DNA of 8,412 bases from Bacillota bacterium (GTDB lineage Bacteria > Bacillota > Clostridia > Acetivibrionales > DTU013): contig JAEYON010000058.1 in assembly GCA_023411645.1 (NCBI GenBank), positions 1-8,412 on the forward strand. Direction: 5' to 3'. The position numbers were made by a program, and so were the translations under genes. Below the pieces are notes generated by a model. The model searched no databases, was not told the origin of the DNA, and saw nothing but the letters and a program-made list of their open reading frames with translations. This document shows positions 5,411 to 8,412 of the stretch, in pieces; the stretch's first letter is position 1, and the number at the start of each line of letters is the position of its first letter.

Positions 5411-7249
5411 ATGAGAAATGGAATTAATATATCTGAAAATAACGGAAGAAGAGTTGTAACCGGATTGGGGTACTATGAGCCAAGAGCGGTCAGTGACCTC
5501 AGGGAACTGGTGAAGGGCAGCGTTCAAAAATATGGGGATGCAGTCGGCTTTAAGTATAAGGACGCGGAAGGAAAAATCATCGGGAAAACATATATCGAAT
5601 TCGACCGTGATATTGATTCGCTGGGCACGGAGCTAATCTCAAAGGGGTTAAAGGATGCCAGAATAGCCATTATCAGTGAGAATAGATATGAATGGGGAGT
5701 ATGCTATTTCTCAATTATTAACGGAACAGGAGTTGCGGTGCCGTTGGATAAATACCTCCCCCGAAACGAGGTGGAGAACCTTGCCAAACGAGGTGGAGTT
5801 AAGGCGATCTTTTACAGCCCGGCTTTTCATCAGATGATGACAGAACTGGCCAAAGCCTGCGATGAGATAAAATACTATATCTGCATGGAGAAAAAAGATG
5901 ATTTGCATTTACCGGATTCCCGTTTTTTAAACCTGCCGGATCTAATTGCTCACGGAAGAACACTGCTGGATGCCGGTGACAAATCATTTACGGATGCTGC
6001 AATAGACAGGGAGAAAATGTCCATTCTGCTCTTTACATCTGGTACGACAAGCATATCAAAGGGAGTAATGCTGTCACATTCAAATATTGCAACCAATATT
6101 GCAAGCATGTCAACGATCATCTATGCAGGACCTGGAGATGTCCACCTATCGCTGCTTCCTCTGCATCATACCTTTGAGAACACAATCGGATTGATGTATA
6201 TGGTGCATAGTGGAGTCTGCATAGCATACTGCGAAGGGATAAGGTTTATCGCACAAAACCTGCGGGAATATGGTGTGACCATACTTGTTGCAGTTCCGGC
6301 CATATTGGAGTCTATGTATAAAAAATTGCAGGAGGGTATACAGAAATCGGGGAAAGCTAAATTGATAGGAATTCTCACAAAGATATCTGATATTCTAAGG
6401 TTTTTGGGCATTGATCTGAGACGGAAGATATTTAAGAGTGTGTTTGAAAAGCTGGGACCAGGATTGAGACTTGCTGTTTCCGGAGCTGCTCCACTGGATC
6501 CGGCAGTAATCACCGGATTTGAGAAGATGGGCCTTATTCTGCTTCAGGGATATGGCCTTACGGAGACCTCTCCTGTCATTTCCGCATGTAATGATTTTAT
6601 TAATGCCCCCGGCACAGTCGGTTATCCTATGGCTGGTATCGAGGTCGCAATTGACGCGCCTGACGAGAATGGAATGGGTGAAATCATAACCCGCGGAGGC
6701 AATGTGATGCTTGGATACTTTGAGGATCCGGATGCGACGGCGGAGGTTATCGATACGGAGGGATGGTTCAGAACAGGTGATCTTGGCATTATAGACGAGA
6801 AGGGACTGTTGCGGATCACCGGCCGTGCAAAATCGATGATTGTATTTACCAACGGGAAAAAGGCTTTCCCGGAAGAGTATGAGGTGCTGCTCAATAATAT
6901 ACCGGGGGTCAAGGATTCCTTTGCATGGGGAAACAAAGCGGCTGACGGAGATATACAGGTGTGTGCCGAATTGGTCATTGACAGGGAAAAATTTGAACAA
7001 AGCGGTGACGGAATGCCGTCTGAAAGCGAGCTGTCCGCCACTTTTGGCGCTGCGATAAAAGAAATAAATAAAACGCTCCCGCAGTACAAAATTATTCGGT
7101 ACTTTGTCATGACAAATGATGATCTTGTCAAGACAACCAAAATGACTATCAAAAGACCTGTCGAGTATGAAAAGGTAACAAAACTGTTGGAAAAGGCAGG
7201 ACTTGAAATGAGGAAGGCTTCGGGCAGGATTATTGATACACTCGAATAG
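5411..7249 (+). CDS. Long-chain fatty-acid-CoA ligase (AMP-forming), FadD-like
   Basis: This ANL-superfamily enzyme of 612 aa activates a carboxylic acid, most likely a fatty acid, with ATP to acyl-AMP and then acyl-CoA in the cytoplasm or at the membrane. Motifs in order: the ATP-phosphate loop LLFTSGTTSISKG (206-218), LPLHHTFENTIG (250-260 region), GYGLTETSP (380-388), WFRTGDLG (452-459) with the ribose-binding Asp, the hinge TGRAKSMIVFTNGKK (470-484) and the C-terminal KTTKMTIKR (574-582), which supplies the expected catalytic lysine. The TNGKK-FPEE form is that of the long FadD15-like branch. The frame is open from ATG 5363, but ATG 5411 follows GTGGGGGGA closely and is preferred, placing the palindrome at 5381-5394 in the leader. 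It is a single-gene transcript ended at 7266-7297. Exact chain length and role are not evident. Confidence 0.9.
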   Translation: MRNGINISENNGRRVVTGLGYYEPRAVSDLRELVKGSVQKYGDAVGFKYKDAEGKIIGKTYIEFDRDIDSLGTELISKGLKDARIAIISENRYEWGVCYFSIINGTGVAVPLDKYLPRNEVENLAKRGGVKAIFYSPAFHQMMTELAKACDEIKYYICMEKKDDLHLPDSRFLNLPDLIAHGRTLLDAGDKSFTDAAIDREKMSILLFTSGTTSISKGVMLSHSNIATNIASMSTIIYAGPGDVHLSLLPLHHTFENTIGLMYMVHSGVCIAYCEGIRFIAQNLREYGVTILVAVPAILESMYKKLQEGIQKSGKAKLIGILTKISDILRFLGIDLRRKIFKSVFEKLGPGLRLAVSGAAPLDPAVITGFEKMGLILLQGYGLTETSPVISACNDFINAPGTVGYPMAGIEVAIDAPDENGMGEIITRGGNVMLGYFEDPDATAEVIDTEGWFRTGDLGIIDEKGLLRITGRAKSMIVFTNGKKAFPEEYEVLLNNIPGVKDSFAWGNKAADGDIQVCAELVIDREKFEQSGDGMPSESELSATFGAAIKEINKTLPQYKIIRYFVMTNDDLVKTTKMTIKRPVEYEKVTKLLEKAGLEMRKASGRIIDTLE

Positions 7250-7265
7250 GTGTAATTGGCTGCGG

Positions 7266-7297
7266 AAAGCCTCTGTTCTAAAGACGGGGGCTTTTTT
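7266..7297 (+). terminator. Intrinsic terminator of the acyl-CoA synthetase gene
   Basis: AAAGCCTCTGT (7266-7276) pairs with ACGGGGGCTTT (7284-7294) over 11 positions, including two G·U pairs, with a 7-nt loop. Six T residues (7292-7297) follow. It lies 16 nt after the stop codon. Confidence 0.88.
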
Positions 7298-7378
7298 GCA
7301 TTACGCCAGGCATTATGTGTAATTCGGTGGCGAAGAGAGGTGAGTTAATCATAATCCATTAATGGATGATTTTTCAAT

Positions 7379-7496
7379 TAATGGGCGTTTACTTTTAAGA
7401 AATATCTATTTTTTTAATAGTTAATCCAAAATAACTGATTTTCAAGTGTGATTATGTTAATGGAATCAGGATTATATATTATTATTGCGCCCATTA
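7379..7496. repeat. 118-bp segment framed by a 9-bp inverted repeat
   Basis: TAATGGGCG (7379-7387) and CGCCCATTA (7488-7496) are exact inverted copies. Short internal stems lie between: CTATT/AATAG, GTTA/TAAC and CTGATT (7435-7440) with AATCAG (7464-7469). This would allow a multi-branched fold. A decayed small mobile element or an RNA junction are both possible; no family is recognised. Confidence 0.4.
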
Positions 7497-7598
7497 CTTG
7501 CAAAAACCACCACCGGCCAATAAAAATGAATTCAGGGAGCTTGTTTGAAGTCGGTTTATACCCTCATAATGTGATATTTTGAAAGCTATCGCTAATAA

Positions 7599-7637
7599 TG
7601 AGAAAAGAAAAACTGTCTAGACAGCCCCTTTTTCTCA
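7599..7637. repeat. Long imperfect hairpin centred on CTGTCTAGACAG
   Basis: A perfect 12-bp palindrome (7613-7624) is flanked by TGAGAAAA on the left and TTTTTCTCA on the right. Between these, AAAA faces CCCC on the plus strand. On the minus strand the same positions are GGGG facing UUUU, all G·U, so only a minus-strand RNA would pair throughout (with one bulge). No gene ending nearby on the minus strand is visible. Confidence 0.5.
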
Positions 7638-7775
7638 CTGTGGAGCATAATTAGAAAATTGTAGTAAAATAAATTAAAATATGTTACTATATGTATAAAA
7701 ATTGCATGGATGTATAGATATAGTTAATACTGTGAGTCTTTTAGCAAGAGTTTTTTTCAAGCATGCATCGCATAT

Positions 7776-7866
7776 ACTCCTTCGTTGGAGTTTTATACGA
7801 CATGTCGTGTAATTATTAAGAAGGTGGTAGATTATACGACATGTGTCGCTGTAGAAGGAGTTCTAC
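7776..7866. promoter_or_regulatory. Cluster of dyads upstream of the small membrane gene
   Basis: In order: a hairpin ACTCC/GGAGT with a 6-nt loop (7776-7791); the direct repeat TTATACGACATGT at 7793-7805 and 7832-7844; in the first copy a 12-bp perfect palindrome ACGACATGTCGT (7797-7808), extendable to 20 bp (7793-7812) with two mismatches; in the second copy the same half-sites CGACA and TGTCG spaced by 2 nt (7837-7848); and a hairpin GTAGAA-GGAG-TTCTAC (7851-7866). This looks like an operator region or the outer part of the adjacent element. Confidence 0.5.
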
Positions 7867-7886
7867 GAAATGCCATCCATCGGACG

Positions 7887-7913
7887 TCGCCCGGGCCTCT
7901 GGCCGTCGGGCGA
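7887..7913. repeat. GC-rich hairpin of the left arm
   Basis: TCGCCCG (7887-7893) pairs with CGGGCGA (7907-7913); GGCC (7894-7897) pairs with GGCC (7901-7904). The loop is TCT and there is a 2-nt bulge (7905-7906). If the upstream ATG 7870 is used, this structure would lie inside the coding sequence just after the start. Confidence 0.75.
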
Positions 7914-7953
7914 AATTGGCGCTCTGCGTGATAGTAATTATTTGGAGGACTTG

Positions 7954-8277
7954 ATGTTAAGAAAAGGCAATAGTTTATTAAAAACGTTATGGCAAAGAAA
8001 ATTATTTTATATATGTGGATATTTTGTTGGATTGCTTTTAATTTTCTTAAATAAGATATTAGGAAGTAAAGTGAATTTTTCCGATTTTTTTGTGATGCCA
8101 TTTGCGTGTAGTCCAGTATTTGGTTTTATTCTTTATCTTGTGAAAAAGGAGCCTGAAAGGTTAAAAAGAGAAGGCCGTATAATTATTTTTTCAAAAGAAG
8201 GTTTAGTTCATATGGGATTGTCATTTGCGTTTATTATTATATATGGAATACTGATAAAGATAATTAATAAATTTTGA
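7954..8277 (+). CDS. Small hypothetical membrane protein, AT-rich
   Basis: The protein is 107 aa if started at ATG 7954, which has GGAGG (7944-7948) at a 5-nt spacing. It begins with a basic segment (MLRKGNSLLKTLWQRK) and has three likely membrane spans: about residues 17-34, 47-64 and 84-102. A basic cytoplasmic-type loop, KKEPERLKREGR, lies between spans 2 and 3. I recognise no family. The same frame is open back to ATG 7870 (135 aa), which itself follows AAGGAG (7855-7860) at 9 nt. The extra 28 residues are translated from the GC-rich hairpin arm and look unlike the rest, so the shorter form is preferred. The gene's GC content (about 28-30%) is far below that of its flanks and of the synthetase gene, which suggests it was acquired. 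A toxin, immunity or phage-type small membrane protein are possibilities without direct support. Confidence 0.6.
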   Translation: MLRKGNSLLKTLWQRKLFYICGYFVGLLLIFLNKILGSKVNFSDFFVMPFACSPVFGFILYLVKKEPERLKREGRIIIFSKEGLVHMGLSFAFIIIYGILIKIINKF

Positions 8278-8280
8278 AAT

Positions 8281-8332
8281 GAAGTGCTCCGGCCTTGACT
8301 CCGCCGTGCGGCCGGAGGATGGATGGCACTTC
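8281..8332. repeat. GC-rich hairpin of the right arm
   Basis: GAAGTGC (8281-8287) pairs with GCACTTC (8326-8332), and TCCGGCC (8288-8294) with GGCCGGA (8310-8316). The 15-nt apical loop and a 9-nt asymmetric bulge (8317-8325) remain. The bulge is part of the segment that pairs with the left arm, so two alternative folds compete. It starts 3 nt after the stop codon of the membrane gene; no U-tract follows. Confidence 0.75.
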
Positions 8333-8338
8333 GCAGAA

Positions 8339-8384
8339 CAAAGCAGTCAGAGCAAGGGCGTGCAAGGTCTGAGTCCCTGCTTTG
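8339..8384. repeat. Second right-arm hairpin
   Basis: CAAAGCAG (8339-8346) pairs with CTGCTTTG (8377-8384), and TCAGA (8347-8351) with TCTGA (8368-8372), with a 4-nt bulge GTCC (8373-8376). The sequence beyond remains GC-rich and includes a direct repeat GTCCCTGC (8373-8380 shifted by 1 from the bulge edge, and 8400-8407). The structured region appears to continue past the window edge. Confidence 0.65.
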
Positions 8385-8412
8385 GCTCCCGAAATAAAGG
8401 TCCCTGCAGCAC

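Larger units (their letters stand above)
7298..7869. other. Gene-free, repeat-rich AT-biased intergenic region
   Basis: No credible protein-coding frame is seen on either strand. The stretch contains a 14-bp palindrome ATCCATTAATGGAT (7354-7367), a 9-bp inverted repeat enclosing 100 nt (7379-7496), a long imperfect hairpin (7599-7637), and repeated CGACA/TGTCG dyads with small hairpins (7776-7866). Several loose -10-like AT tracts occur at 7660-7740, but no good -35/-10 pair could be fixed. Confidence 0.6.
7860..8339. mobile_element. Putative cassette with inverted-repeat, GC-rich hairpin arms around a small gene
   Basis: Bases 7860-7881 and 8318-8339 are inverted copies matched at 20 of 22 positions (shared core GCCATCCATC and complement GATGGATGGC). 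The left arm (7861-7926, about 64% GC) contains hairpin 7887-7913, pairing TCGCCCG with CGGGCGA and GGCC with GGCC around TCT. The right arm (8281-8340, about 65% GC) contains hairpin 8281-8332, pairing GAAGTGC with GCACTTC and TCCGGCC with GGCCGGA. The interior is about 28-30% GC. No transposase or recombinase is in view. Candidates are a non-autonomous mobile element with palindromic ends or a structured RNA with a passenger gene. The right boundary may lie beyond the window. Confidence 0.4.

Noticed and set aside
6166..6513. 115-codon minus-strand frame
   Set aside because: It is a shadow of the synthetase coding sequence with no ribosome site or recognisable domain.
6395..7000. 201-codon minus-strand frame opposite the acyl-CoA synthetase
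   Set aside because: It lies wholly antisense to a gene with complete ANL motifs, has no ribosome site and shows no recognisable domain.
7313..7361. Fifteen-codon frame from ATG 7314
   Set aside because: It has no ribosome site and lies in the gene-free region just past the terminator.
7832..8101. 89-codon minus-strand frame across the cassette
   Set aside because: It has no ribosome site and spans both the GC-rich arm and the antisense of the membrane gene; its hydrophobicity mirrors the opposite strand.
7860..8339. Group I/II intron, integron attC site or riboswitch
   Set aside because: No intron core motifs, no attC-type R'/R'' boxes and no recognisable riboswitch core are seen.

Overview
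The window looks like the chromosome of a spore-forming, low-to-moderate GC Firmicute of the class Clostridia. The reasons are strong AGGAGG-type ribosome binding sites, a PadR/HAAS regulator pair, a coat-like protein with a good match to a sigma-K promoter, and clostridial-style proteins throughout. I cannot name a species. There are no tRNA or rRNA genes, no CRISPR array and no transposase.

Layout from the left: the last 96 codons of a DEAD-box RNA helicase with a DbpA-type RNA-binding domain (1-291). Next is an intergenic stretch holding a structured element with 11-bp terminal inverted repeats and a truncated second copy (285-483). A lytic-transglycosylase-like gene (545-1246, +) follows and shares a bidirectional terminator with a convergent gene (1304-1960, -). 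That gene encodes a Met/Pro/Asn-rich repeat protein, probably a spore coat component. Upstream on the same strand is a padR-HAAS operon (3431 to 2051, -) whose sigma-A promoter contains a clear PadR-type operator. A PAP2-family membrane phosphatase (3636-4199, +) comes next. It is convergent with an AraC/GyrI-like regulator (4307-5164, -), whose probable start is TTG. This regulator is divergent from a FadD-like acyl-CoA synthetase (5411-7249, +) with its own sigma-A promoter and a Rho-independent terminator.

The right-hand 1.1 kb differs in character. 7298-7869 has no gene but is rich in inverted and direct repeats. From about 7790 to the window end lies a composite element: GC-rich (about 64-65%) hairpin-forming arms surround an AT-rich (about 28-30% GC) gene for a small membrane protein. 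The arms carry a 22-bp inverted repeat (20/22 matched). This cassette is the best candidate for something undescribed. It could be a non-autonomous mobile element or a structured RNA with a passenger gene.

Functional themes are cell envelope and sporulation (transglycosylase, coat protein, PAP2 phosphatase, HAAS membrane protein) and lipid activation (acyl-CoA synthetase). All functional links between neighbours are inferred from context; only the padR-HAAS pairing is a well-established arrangement.
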